From JAHEKD01 sp965204695 (GTDB lineage: Bacteria; Pseudomonadota; Gammaproteobacteria; Arenicellales; JAHEKD01), in NCBI GenBank assembly GCA_965204695.1, contig OZ242007.1, forward strand, positions 4,526,001 through 4,590,000: DNA of 64,000 nt. Direction: 5' to 3'. The position numbers and the translations under genes were made by a program. Positions within the stretch are counted from its first letter, which is position 1, and the number at the start of each line of letters is the position of its first letter. Shown one piece after another: positions 26,235 to 34,244 of this stretch. The notes beneath the pieces are model-generated. The model searched no databases and was not told the DNA's origin. It saw only the letters and a program-made list of their open reading frames with translations.

Positions 26235-26880
26235 ACGGCGAATACACTTTGGTCGTGGAGAGCTCGAGGTAAGAAGAAACAGTAGTGTTTTTATTAACTG
26301 TCCCTACGATGCTGAATATCTACCGATATTCGATTCTATTGTTTTTGCTTCCACTTGTTGTGGCTTCCTGCCTCGTAGTGCTATCGAAAGTGGTTCTACA
26401 TCTGTTCCAAGGATGGATCGAATTACTGACGCGATAAGTAACTCCAAGTATTCCATTCATGACTTGTCTCGCTGTAGAGGAGAAGGCGACAAGAACCTTG
26501 CACGATTCAATATGCCACTTGAACTCGGTGTCTGTATGGCGCACAAATTTGGACTTAATGGAGGTGACTGCCACGATTGGCTCTTGCTTGTTCCACGGGA
26601 CAGCGAGTACATCCGCTACGTATCTGACATGGCAGGATACGACCCAAAGCAATATGATTTGAGTCCAGAGTCTGCGATTCCAGCCGTTATGTCTTGGCTT
26701 GCCACTAGACCAGATGCAGTTATTACCTCAACGCCGAGCGAGGTCATCAATGCTTTGCCGATATTCATGGAAAGAAAAGAACAGCTCCTTGATCAATGGT
26801 CTGGAGAAGCGCCGTGGGCTGATGTTGTTCTTTTGGCAATGTCAATTGGCCAGGAGCTTAACCTAATACCAGTAGCATGA
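26221..26880 (+). CDS. Conserved TIR-partner protein with INCPYD...RFNMPLELG motifs
   Basis: A 219-residue protein. The pattern VFINCPYD (residues 23-30), YSIHDLSR (77-84), RFNMPLELG (95-103) is one I associate with a widespread uncharacterised bacterial family; the alternating strands and helices suggest a Rossmann-like fold related to TIR or deoxyribosyltransferase-like domains, which is inference. GGGAGG lies about eight bases before the ATG at 26221, and the gene overlaps the TIR gene by 14 bases. The two probably act together, one as sensor or regulator of the other. Confidence 0.65.
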   Translation: MTRPERRIHFGRGELEVRRNSSVFINCPYDAEYLPIFDSIVFASTCCGFLPRSAIESGSTSVPRMDRITDAISNSKYSIHDLSRCRGEGDKNLARFNMPLELGVCMAHKFGLNGGDCHDWLLLVPRDSEYIRYVSDMAGYDPKQYDLSPESAIPAVMSWLATRPDAVITSTPSEVINALPIFMERKEQLLDQWSGEAPWADVVLLAMSIGQELNLIPVA

Positions 26881-26884
26881 TAAT

Positions 26885-26965
26885 GGCTAACAAAGCCGTA
26901 AACTTGAACGCATATTTCGTTCGCTTCGTTCACTACAAATATGCCGGTTACGTCTGGTGTTAGGC
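26885..26965 (+). other. attC-like recombination site 4
   Basis: Left core GGCTAAC (26885-26891), right core GTTAGGC (26959-26965). GCATATTT and AAATATGC arms pair around a TTCGTTCGCTTCGTTC loop. It follows the partner gene stop by five bases. Confidence 0.8.
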
Positions 26966-26971
26966 GGCTAC

Positions 26972-27517
26972 GTGGAATCTGAAAACCTCATTAAAGATTG
27001 GATGCAAAGTGATCGAAACCGGATGCAGGCGCTTTATTTAGCATCAACATTACAACTTAGTGATTGGTGTATCGCAGCAGGCTTCGTTAGAAATCTTGTA
27101 TGGGATAAACTTCATAAAAAAGAACGTCCTACGCCACTTAATGATTTTGACCTCATATATTTCGACTCAAGTAACGTTGACGAAATGAATGATCGTCAAC
27201 TGGAGTTGAAACTACAAGATCTTTCTGGTGAGCCTTGGTCGGTAAAAAATCAAGCTCGAATGCATCTTCGTAATAATGATAATCCCTATACTTCTACCTA
27301 CGATGCTATGAGCTATTGGGTCGAAATAGAAACAGCAATCGGAGTAAAATTATCCAGATCTAAAGAAATTGAAATAATTGCACCGTTTGGTATAACAAAT
27401 CTATTCGGAAACACTATTACAATTAACAAAAAGAGGCTAAAACCTGATCACTTTTATGAAAGAATTAAAACTAAGAACTGGTTAACTTTATGGCCAAATT
27501 TGAAAGTGTCCACCTGA
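26972..27517 (+). CDS. Nucleotidyltransferase family protein (NTP_transf_6-like)
   Basis: A 181-residue protein. WCIAAGFVRNLVWD followed by LNDFDLIYFD is the minimal nucleotidyltransferase pattern of this family (G-x-R-N and D-x-D-like acidic pair). PYTSTYDAMSYWVEIETAIGV is a typical later block. The GTG at 26972 was chosen; a GTG five codons earlier lies inside the attC core. The family occurs across bacteria as single genes of unknown substrate. Single gene in its cassette, ending inside attC site 5. Confidence 0.78.
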   Translation: MESENLIKDWMQSDRNRMQALYLASTLQLSDWCIAAGFVRNLVWDKLHKKERPTPLNDFDLIYFDSSNVDEMNDRQLELKLQDLSGEPWSVKNQARMHLRNNDNPYTSTYDAMSYWVEIETAIGVKLSRSKEIEIIAPFGITNLFGNTITINKKRLKPDHFYERIKTKNWLTLWPNLKVST

Positions 27518-27590
27518 CAAACCAATGCAACTAACCAGCAAACCCGTCATTTCGCTCCGCGTTTGTGTCGAGAGAATTCAAACGTTATAA
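27511..27590 (+). other. attC-like recombination site 5
   Basis: Right core GTTATAA (27584-27590) preceded by TTCAAAC as in sites 1, 2 and 7. The left core is degenerate (CACCTGAC). The middle AACCCGTCATTTCGCTCCG is nearly the same as in sites 1 and 8, which marks these three as one lineage of sites. Confidence 0.65.
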
Positions 27591-27611
27591 AGCGAGGAGA
27601 TATGCGACATT

Positions 27612-27971
27612 ATGTGGAATGAATTGAGTCTCCGCGTCATCACACGATTACTTTGGCCACTAATCCCAATATCAATGGAAGTTGCCATAAGATATTTGGT
27701 GGCGGGGAACATAGTTTTCCCAAATCAAAGCATCCTAGTTTTGGCATTCATACTCCCTGCATCGTATCTGACTGATTTCAGGGGTAAGGTGCCTATCCAT
27801 CTTATTAGCATGCTTTGTCTCATAGGTACTGTTCCATTTGTGTCGTCCGTACTCACAAGCGATCCAGTAGTTTATTGGGTGGGGTTGTACGTGTTTCTAA
27901 TATACGCAGCAGCGTTTCTCGCTGTTGATGTGTTGCTGACATACAAGAAAGCAAAGGAGGCGATTGAATAG
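27612..27971 (+). CDS. Small four-helix membrane protein
   Basis: A 119-residue protein with about four hydrophobic segments (LLWPLIPISMEVAIRYLV, SILVLAFILPASYL, LISMLCLIGTVPFVSSVL, YWVGLYVFLIYAAAFLAV) and a charged tail KKAKEAIE. No family is recognised. It is followed after one base by the next gene, and the pair occupies one cassette. A cassette membrane protein of this size could be an effector or an anchor for its partner. Confidence 0.6.
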   Translation: MWNELSLRVITRLLWPLIPISMEVAIRYLVAGNIVFPNQSILVLAFILPASYLTDFRGKVPIHLISMLCLIGTVPFVSSVLTSDPVVYWVGLYVFLIYAAAFLAVDVLLTYKKAKEAIE

Positions 27972-27972
27972 T

Positions 27973-28563
27973 ATGGAAATCGTAAATATCGTCGCTTTAC
28001 TAACTGGCCTGCTTAGCTCAATTATTGCCACTTACTTTTTCTACATTTCTAAGAAAGTTCTTACCCATAAACCAGAGGCGTTAATAAGAAAAGCGATGGA
28101 AGGAGAACACGATTCAATTTATGTTATTGGCATTACACTCAACGGTTTACTTAGAAGTGAGTGGTTCATTAACGAATTGCTATCTAAGTCAAAGACCGGC
28201 ACGAAAATTAAAGTACTAATATCTGATCAAGATTCTTTGACGCAGTGGTTATCATTACAGCCATTTTCTGATGGAAAAGATAATTCTATTTTGTTAAATC
28301 ATAGGGCGAATCTTGCAATGTTATCTAAATACTCAAGTTCTGATAACAACATTGAAGTTAGGGTCCTAAATGGAATCTCGCCATTTACGTTAATAGGAAC
28401 ATCAAAGCTAGCGGTTGTAAAAGAGAACACTCCATTATCTGTCGATAAAAATAGTCGAGGTTATTCATTATTAGCTACTGATAATACTATGCTAGAGAAC
28501 TATAGAAATACATTTGAAAGGTCTTGGGAAAATGCAATTTCGCTTTATAACAAGGCAAATTAA
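27973..28563 (+). CDS. Membrane-anchored protein with phospholipase D-like fold (tentative)
   Basis: About 196 residues: an N-terminal transmembrane helix (VNIVALLTGLLSSIIATYFFYI) and a cytoplasmic domain with DSIYVIGITLNGLLRSEWF and TKIKVLISDQDSLTQWL. This strand-loop pattern resembles PLD-like domains that lack the HKD catalytic motif; that assignment is inference. AAGGAGG lies 12 bases before the ATG at 27973. It is paired with the four-helix membrane protein gene in a two-gene cassette, which suggests a joint envelope function. Confidence 0.6.
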   Translation: MEIVNIVALLTGLLSSIIATYFFYISKKVLTHKPEALIRKAMEGEHDSIYVIGITLNGLLRSEWFINELLSKSKTGTKIKVLISDQDSLTQWLSLQPFSDGKDNSILLNHRANLAMLSKYSSSDNNIEVRVLNGISPFTLIGTSKLAVVKENTPLSVDKNSRGYSLLATDNTMLENYRNTFERSWENAISLYNKAN

Positions 28564-28610
28564 TACGGACCGCAAAAACTGCATAGCGGTTTTTACGTCA
28601 GGTTATTTGC
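28555..28610 (+). other. Degenerate attC-like site 6
   Basis: The right core is GTTATTT (28602-28608). The left side overlaps the end of the preceding gene (GCAAATTAATAC) and pairs only partly. The internal ACCGC / GCGGT arms are clear. It is weaker than the other sites and may be inactive. Confidence 0.45.
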
Positions 28611-28641
28611 GGAGTTGGGTGGTCAAGAAAGGATACTGCAT

Positions 28642-29598
28642 GTGAGTTTGACACATACGCACGTGTTTGTCTCTTATCTGCGGGAAGATCGAGAAGCTAT
28701 TGACCGACTCTGCTACGATCTCAAGCAGAACAAGATAGAAGTTTGGCTTGATCGAGAAAAGATCCTTCCAGGAGAAAGATGGCAAATTGCAATTAGGCGT
28801 GCTATCGAGAACGGAGCCTTCTTTGTAGCATGCTTCTCCAGTGCTCATGCGAACCGAGACGCTTCTTACATGAATGTTGAGCTCGCGATTGCCATTGAGC
28901 AGCTTGCTCTTCGCCCAGCAGACCGAGCCTGGTTCATCCCAGTCATTCTCGATGGGGGTAGAGTTCCAGATCGGCCGATTGGAGGAGGAGAAACCTTAAG
29001 AGATATTCAATGGGTGGATTTATCGCTTAACTGGCAGGAAGGCGTGCAACGAATTCTTACGGTGCTCCGACCAGCGAAATTTGCTGGGAGTCCCGTATCC
29101 AAGCCTGCGAATTCTGTGGTTCTCATGGTAGATGTAGTTGGTTCTAGTCAAATGGCAATTCGGCTTGAGGCCTCGAGTTTTCAAAATGTTTTTATTGAGT
29201 TAAACAAGTATCTATCCAAATTCGTAACCGAAAATGCTGGACAACTTGTGATGAATTCGGGAGATGGTATGATCGCGAAGTTCGAGTTTGGCCCTGCTGC
29301 CCTTAAATGTGCGCACGAGATAATTAGCTTCATCGGTAGCCATGGCATTCTCGGCGAAGAGATTCAACTACGGGTTGGCATTGCCGAGGGACAAGTGTCG
29401 AATATCGGAAGTGACATCGTGGGACACGCGTTGCTAGTAGCGGCTAGAATTTGTAGTGCTGCGGGACCAAACGAGATTTTGTGCACGGAATCGTTAGGAA
29501 TGATCGCAGCAAATCTAGGGTGGGGATACCGTGATCGAGGGCAAGTTAATCTCAAAGGCCTTTCCACTCCAATGCGGCTTTTTGAGATTGTGACATGA
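28642..29598 (+). CDS. TIR domain fused to a class III nucleotidyl cyclase domain
   Basis: A 318-residue protein. A TIR domain covers residues 6-140 (HVFVSYLREDREAI, WLDREKILPGERW, SYMNVEL with likely catalytic Glu80). A class III cyclase homology domain covers 157-318: metal-binding Asp164 (VLMVDVVGSS) and Asp208 (NSGDGMIAKF) are present, as is Arg269 (AARIC). The usual transition-state Asn is replaced, being Leu265 in the alignment GHALLVAAR. In Pycsar defence a cyclase and a TIR effector are separate genes; here both domains share one chain. The GTG start at 28642 has AGAAAGGA upstream. Single gene in its cassette. Confidence 0.82.
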   Translation: MSLTHTHVFVSYLREDREAIDRLCYDLKQNKIEVWLDREKILPGERWQIAIRRAIENGAFFVACFSSAHANRDASYMNVELAIAIEQLALRPADRAWFIPVILDGGRVPDRPIGGGETLRDIQWVDLSLNWQEGVQRILTVLRPAKFAGSPVSKPANSVVLMVDVVGSSQMAIRLEASSFQNVFIELNKYLSKFVTENAGQLVMNSGDGMIAKFEFGPAALKCAHEIISFIGSHGILGEEIQLRVGIAEGQVSNIGSDIVGHALLVAARICSAAGPNEILCTESLGMIAANLGWGYRDRGQVNLKGLSTPMRLFEIVT

Positions 29599-29609
29599 AA
29601 GATTGCCGT

Positions 29610-29683
29610 CGCCCAACAAGGTACTCCAGTAGGGGCACCAAAATGCTTTGCGCTCTGGCGGATAGTGAGTTCAAACGTTAGCT
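29610..29683 (+). other. attC-like recombination site 7
   Basis: Left core CGCCCAAC (29610-29617), right core GTTAGCT (29677-29683) preceded by TTCAAAC. It lies 12 bases after the TIR-cyclase stop, and the next gene starts 16 bases after the core. Confidence 0.75.
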
Positions 29684-29748
29684 TTCAGATAAATATTTAT
29701 GGACTATTTAGAGGCACATAGAAAACACTATTCTCAGTTAGTAACAGC

Positions 29749-29757
29749 TATAGGCGG
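29749..29757. repeat. Target-site duplication of IS21 copy 1 (left)
   Basis: TATAGGCGG, repeated at 32258-32266 directly after the right end of the element. The match on both sides shows that this copy was inserted here and has not recombined with the other copy since. Confidence 0.85.
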
Positions 29758-29872
29758 TGTTAAACAGCGTGCAAAAATGGACAGTTTCGGGGGTGATCAG
29801 CGTGTAAAACTGAACACCATACTATTAACTGTCTCGGAGTTAAGAATCCGAGGAAACTGTCAGGTGATCTGC

Positions 29873-31372
29873 ATGCATATCTGTACCAAGATACGACGAA
29901 TGTGTTTAGTCGACGGCCGCAATGTCAGCGAAGTGGCCCGTGAATTTAATGTATCGCGCACGACCGTATATAAATATTTAAATGAATCCAACGAACCGGT
30001 TTACCAGCGTTCAGTTCCTATCGTCTGTCCGAAGCTGGAGTCATTCAAACCCCAGCTAATCGAATGGCTTGAAGTAGATGCCACCCGTTCAGTACGGGCT
30101 CGACGTACTGCTGTCCAATTGTATGAGGGCATTCAACTTCAGGGTTATCGAGGGGCGTATGACAGCGTTCAGCGGTTTGTCAAAGCCTGGAAGGACCAGT
30201 CCAGTCAGTCGATCAAACAGGCCTATATACCCTTGATCTTTGCACCGGGTGAAGCGTGTCAGTTTGACTGGTCACACGAGCAGATTATCTTGGGGGGTTG
30301 TAACGTCAAGATTAAGCTGGCTCATTTTAGATTATGCCATTCACGTAAATCGTATCTACGCGCGTATTCCAGAGAAACCCAGGAGATGGTCTTTGATGCA
30401 CATATCCGGGCGTTTGAGTTCTTCGATGGATTACCGAAGAAGATGATATACGATAACCCTAAGCCGATCGTGAATAGCATTCTCCAAGGTAAACACCGAG
30501 AGTTTAATCGGCGTTTTTTAAGCCTGATGAATCATTATCTGATAGAACCGATTGCCTGCACGCCGGCTGCAGGCTGGGAGAAAGGTCAGGTTGAACGCCA
30601 AGTCGGTATTATGCGTCAGCGATTATTTGTGCCACGGTCAACGTTTGCGGATTTAAATGAATTAAACCAATGGCTGGAACAACGCTGTAAGCAGATGGGT
30701 CAACGTCCACACCCCACGAATAAATCCATGTTAATTGATGAGGTCTTTGCCGAGGAACAAGCCCACTTGCGTGGTGCCATCGTGGCTTTTGATGGGTATT
30801 ATGAACGTTTAGCGCGTGTACATGCGACCTGTGTGGTGCACTATGATCGCAACCAATACTCGGTACCGTGTCAGTATGTCGGTCAGGTAGTCTCTGTACG
30901 AGCGTATGCCACACTCATTAAAGTTGTCGTCAATGACGTGGTGGTCGCCGAACATCAGCGCTCGTTTGCACGAGACCAAATGATCTTTGATCCCTGGCAT
31001 TATTTGCCAGTGCTTGAGATTAAACCGGGTGCGTTGCGCAACGGTGCCCCGTTTGTCGATTGGGAATTACCTAAAGCGTTGTTAACGCTTAAAGCCCGCT
31101 ATCTCAAACGTGACGGGGGTGATCGGGAGTTTGTGCAATTATTACTATTGGTTCGTCAGCATGGCCTGGAAACCGTGAGTGTAGCCTGTGAATTAGCATT
31201 AGATGCAAAGACAACCCAACTATCGGTCATTACCAATCTGGTGCATCGATTAATTGAATCTGAGCCGATTCAAGCGATGACGATCACCGATGCCCCGGTA
31301 CTGAGCGTTCCACCAGTGGCTAATGTAGGTCGGTATGATCAACTTTGCGCCCAGGAGGTCAATCATGCTTGA
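29873..31372 (+). CDS. istA: IS21 transposase IstA
   Basis: A 499-residue DDE transposase. The N-terminal helix-turn-helix is seen in NVSEVAREFNVSRTTVYKYL. The catalytic acids are Asp in CQFDWSHE, Asp in MIYDNPKP and Glu in KGQVERQVG. The ATG at 29873 has AGGTGAT upstream and gives the usual family length; longer readings run into the terminal repeat. The stop overlaps the istB start by eight bases. Confidence 0.93.
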   Translation: MHICTKIRRMCLVDGRNVSEVAREFNVSRTTVYKYLNESNEPVYQRSVPIVCPKLESFKPQLIEWLEVDATRSVRARRTAVQLYEGIQLQGYRGAYDSVQRFVKAWKDQSSQSIKQAYIPLIFAPGEACQFDWSHEQIILGGCNVKIKLAHFRLCHSRKSYLRAYSRETQEMVFDAHIRAFEFFDGLPKKMIYDNPKPIVNSILQGKHREFNRRFLSLMNHYLIEPIACTPAAGWEKGQVERQVGIMRQRLFVPRSTFADLNELNQWLEQRCKQMGQRPHPTNKSMLIDEVFAEEQAHLRGAIVAFDGYYERLARVHATCVVHYDRNQYSVPCQYVGQVVSVRAYATLIKVVVNDVVVAEHQRSFARDQMIFDPWHYLPVLEIKPGALRNGAPFVDWELPKALLTLKARYLKRDGGDREFVQLLLLVRQHGLETVSVACELALDAKTTQLSVITNLVHRLIESEPIQAMTITDAPVLSVPPVANVGRYDQLCAQEVNHA

Positions 31373-32126
31373 ACTCGTCGATGAACTCAAAGCGCTAAAA
31401 CTGCACGGCATGGCTGACTGTTTGCCTGAGCTGATCGATTCACCTCGCACCAAGGTCACTCTGCAATCCGGGTTAATCAAATTGATGGATGCCGAACGCG
31501 CTGACCGAGAGGTCAGACGACTAAACTACCAGATGAAAGTCGCCAAGTTCCCACACCATCGCGATCTACAACAATTTGATTTTACCCAGTCCAAGGTTGA
31601 ACAATCCCTCATCAAAGATTTAGCACAAGCCGATTTTATGGATCGAGCTCACAACTTGATCTTTGTCGGTGGCACCGGCACAGGTAAAACACATCTAGCA
31701 ACCGCCATTGGTATTAAAGCCATTCATTCAGGTCGACGAGTACGCTTTTACAACGTGGTCGATCTGGTGAATTTGCTCATCAAAGAACAGCAGGACGATA
31801 AACAGGGACGACTGGCACGGATTATGCAGCCCTTGGATGCTGTTATCTTCGATGAACTGGGTTATTTGCCGTTTCCGGCTTCTGGTGGTGCATTGTTATT
31901 CCACCTAATCAGCAAGTTGTATGAGAAAACAACCATCCTGTTCACCACCAATCTAAACTTCAGTGAATGGGTGCGGGTGTTTGGTGATGAGAAAATGACG
32001 ACCGCTTTACTGGATCGAGTCACCCATCACTGCTCAATTATTGAAACGGGTAATGACTCGTACCGATTTAAGCAGTCCAGTTCCAAGCTCAAACTCAAGA
32101 CCAACATAAAGAAAAAATCATCGTAG
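31365..32126 (+). CDS. istB: IS21 transposition helper ATPase IstB
   Basis: A 253-residue AAA+ ATPase that activates IstA and selects targets. Walker A is GGTGTGKTHLA and Walker B is VIFDELGYLPF. The ATG at 31365 has AGGAGG six bases upstream, inside the end of istA, so translation is coupled. Confidence 0.95.
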   Translation: MLELVDELKALKLHGMADCLPELIDSPRTKVTLQSGLIKLMDAERADREVRRLNYQMKVAKFPHHRDLQQFDFTQSKVEQSLIKDLAQADFMDRAHNLIFVGGTGTGKTHLATAIGIKAIHSGRRVRFYNVVDLVNLLIKEQQDDKQGRLARIMQPLDAVIFDELGYLPFPASGGALLFHLISKLYEKTTILFTTNLNFSEWVRVFGDEKMTTALLDRVTHHCSIIETGNDSYRFKQSSSKLKLKTNIKKKSS

Positions 32127-33070
32127 GGAACTCAGGAGAAACAGCCCAACTCAAGTTCCGCTACGCTTCACTTGAGTTGCTAATGACCGAATTATATTGA
32201 ATTTAACTGTTCAGTTTTACTCGCTGATAAGTGTCCAGTTTTAAACGCTGATTGACATATAGGCGGTGTCGATCCGGCTAATACTAATCTTATTTCTGCT
32301 TTCGCCTCTGTTAGACGAGAGGACTATTTAGGGCTAGGACCTTGGAAAATTAGAGCAGGTGACAAATACAGCATCACCCCGACAGAGGATCCTGCTTTTC
32401 TTTATCAAGATGTTCTTGTGGCTTTGAAAAGTAATGAGGGAATAAACAATGGACAACCTTCATTACATGCAAGATGCTTGGATGCGCTTCAAGTTTCTGC
32501 AGGAGATACAGTAATCCATGTTGGTGCTGGAACTGGATATTATTCTGCAATCCTGTCTGAACTAACAGGGCCGTCAGGTACTATCTTCGCCTATGAAATT
32601 GATGATGAGTTGGCTTTACTCGCTTCAGACAACCTCAATGGTAGAGATAATATCCGGGTTCAAAATTGTTCAGGAACATGGGGTGATCTCCCTGTTTGTG
32701 ATGTTATTTACGTCAACGCTGGTGCAACGGAACCAATATCTTCTTGGTTAAACGCACTCAATAAAGAGGGACGCCTATTATTTCCGTTAACGTCAACGTT
32801 GGGCTCCGGCGGCATGCTTTTAATACAACGAATTGACGAATCTTTACATTCTGCGAAATTTATACTTCCAGTCGACTTTATTCCATGTATTGGAGCAAGG
32901 GATGAGAAAGTTGCTTTTGAATTAGTTGATACCTTTGAGGGAGGGGATGCTCTTGAAGTAAAGTCGCTTCATCGAGACAAGTCACCAGATGACTCTTGTT
33001 GGTTTCAATGGGAGGATTGTTGGTTATCTACCAATCCTATTTGATCATGTTAAATGAATATCTAAGTGAA

Positions 33071-33149
33071 AGCTAACAAGCCAATGCAGGCAACCACTAA
33101 ACCCGTGGATTCGTTCCGTGTTCATGATGAATGAGTTAGAACGCTAAAT
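33071..33149 (+). other. attC-like recombination site 8 with altered core
   Basis: Left core AGCTAAC (33071-33077). The right core reads GCTAAAT (33143-33149) where GTTAAAT is expected, so the cleavage dinucleotide is mutated. The middle AACCCGTGGATTCGTTCCG matches sites 1 and 5. It is the last recognisable site of the array. Confidence 0.6.
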
Positions 33150-33168
33150 ATCCCAATAAAGAAAAATT

Positions 33169-33555
33169 GTGAATAAGATTGAGATAAAAGCAGGATTGCC
33201 GGAAACGGATGATTATTTATATGCAAAGCGAAATAAGAATCAGCTTTTTGTTTCAGGACAAGTACCAAATAATTCTAACGGAGAATTGGTCGGCAAATCA
33301 GATCCTTATAAACAAGCTCAACAATGTTTAATGAATTTAGAACTGTTAATAAAAGCGCATAAGTTTAATAAAGCAGATATTCAACATTTAACGATATATG
33401 TGGTTGGGGATAGAGAAAACCTTGCTAATGCATGGCAGGCGGTGAAGGAAGCTTTTCCAAATGGAGTACCTCCGGCAACACTCTTGGGAGTTGCACTATT
33501 AGGGTACTCGGACCAGCTAGTCGAAGTAGATGCACAAATCGTCAATGAAGAATAA
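33169..33555 (+). CDS. RidA/YjgF family protein
   Basis: A 128-residue protein of the Rid family, whose RidA members hydrolyse reactive enamine/imine intermediates from PLP enzymes. Visible blocks: LFVSGQVPNNSNGELVG, YKQAQQCLMNLELL, PPATLLGVALLG and VEVDAQIV. The RidA catalytic Arg near residue 105 is not evident (PPATLLGV lacks it), so it may belong to another Rid subfamily. The start is GTG at 33169. It follows attC site 8 but has no attC after it, so it may be the chromosomal flank or a fixed cassette. Confidence 0.85.
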   Translation: MNKIEIKAGLPETDDYLYAKRNKNQLFVSGQVPNNSNGELVGKSDPYKQAQQCLMNLELLIKAHKFNKADIQHLTIYVVGDRENLANAWQAVKEAFPNGVPPATLLGVALLGYSDQLVEVDAQIVNEE

Positions 33556-33672
33556 AGAGCTGCTTAATCAGTATTTTTCTCGGTTATAAATAGCAAGAAT
33601 CGGGTCGAGTAAAGTATTGAAAACTATTAGATTACTTTATATCTGCAACAAACTTTAGAATCGAGAAGAGTA

Positions 33673-34107
33673 ATGACTGAGTTACAAAAGCCCTATAAAG
33701 GAAGCTGTCTTTGTGGTGGTATAAAATTCGAAGTGGATGCCATAGAGCCTCAGATGGGTCATTGCCATTGTTCCATGTGTCGAAAATTTCATGGGGCTGA
33801 GTACGCAACTTATGGGGAGGCCAGGAAGGAGAATTTCCGTTGGGTGAGTGGAGAAGAGTTACTCAGTAATTTTGTTGCCACAAACGGTACAACCAGGCAG
33901 TTTTGTAAAAACTGTGGATCTAGCCTGACATTTAGCCCTTCGCATAATCCTGAGGGTTTAGTGGAGTTCTCTCTAGGAGCATTGGATAGCGAGATAGAAC
34001 AACGTCCTGATGCACATATATTCGTCGGATCAAAAGCGAATTGGAGTGTGATCAACGATGACCTGCCTCAATTTAAGAAAGCAAGGGTAAGTAAAAGCAA
34101 AAAATAG
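33673..34107 (+). CDS. GFA/CENP-V family zinc protein
   Basis: A 144-residue protein of the glutathione-dependent formaldehyde-activating enzyme fold. Zinc-binding cysteines are in GSCLCGGIKFEV (residues 11-14), HCHCSMCRKFHG (near 31-37) and FCKNCGSSLTF (near 76-79). The family binds zinc and perhaps S-hydroxymethyl-glutathione, but most members have no proven function. The gene stands alone with more than 100 bases on each side. Confidence 0.88.
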   Translation: MTELQKPYKGSCLCGGIKFEVDAIEPQMGHCHCSMCRKFHGAEYATYGEARKENFRWVSGEELLSNFVATNGTTRQFCKNCGSSLTFSPSHNPEGLVEFSLGALDSEIEQRPDAHIFVGSKANWSVINDDLPQFKKARVSKSKK

Positions 34108-34244
34108 CAAGTCCACAAACAAACTATATGATCAGGATAGTTATATACTCTAGCAAGAGATTATTGATCGATGATTAGACTGAGAGTGAATCAGATCTAG
34201 TCATTGCAAACTATCAGAGGCGATAATACTTAGATTACTTAAAA

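Larger units (their letters stand above)
29758..32257 (+). mobile_element. IS21-family insertion sequence, copy 1 (2500 bp)
   Basis: Ends are TGTTAAACAGCGT and, in reverse complement, TGTCAATCAGCGT, giving the TG...CA termini of IS21 elements. Each end carries nested repeats of the type CAGCG..AAAACTGAACA, likely transposase binding sites. It encodes istA and istB. The copy at 41602-44101 has the same length and encodes identical proteins in the opposite orientation. Confidence 0.93.
29699..33044 (+). pseudogene. PCMT-like SAM methyltransferase, split by an IS21 element
   Basis: Joining 29699-29757 to 32267-33044 (removing the element and one 9-bp duplication) gives a clean 278-residue frame. 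The protein resembles protein-L-isoaspartate O-methyltransferases: SVRREDYLGLGPW at the N-terminus, SLHARCLDAL, then the SAM motif VIHVGAGTGYYSAIL. The family repairs damaged aspartyl residues, although a small-molecule role is possible for cassette versions. The insertion is after codon 20, so no functional protein is expected. Flanked by attC-like sites 7 and 8, it is the last clear cassette of the array. Confidence 0.85.

Noticed and set aside
33550..34244. Possible further cassettes (RidA, GFA) after site 8
   Set aside because: No paired core sites were seen after these genes, so they are treated as accessory or flanking genes.
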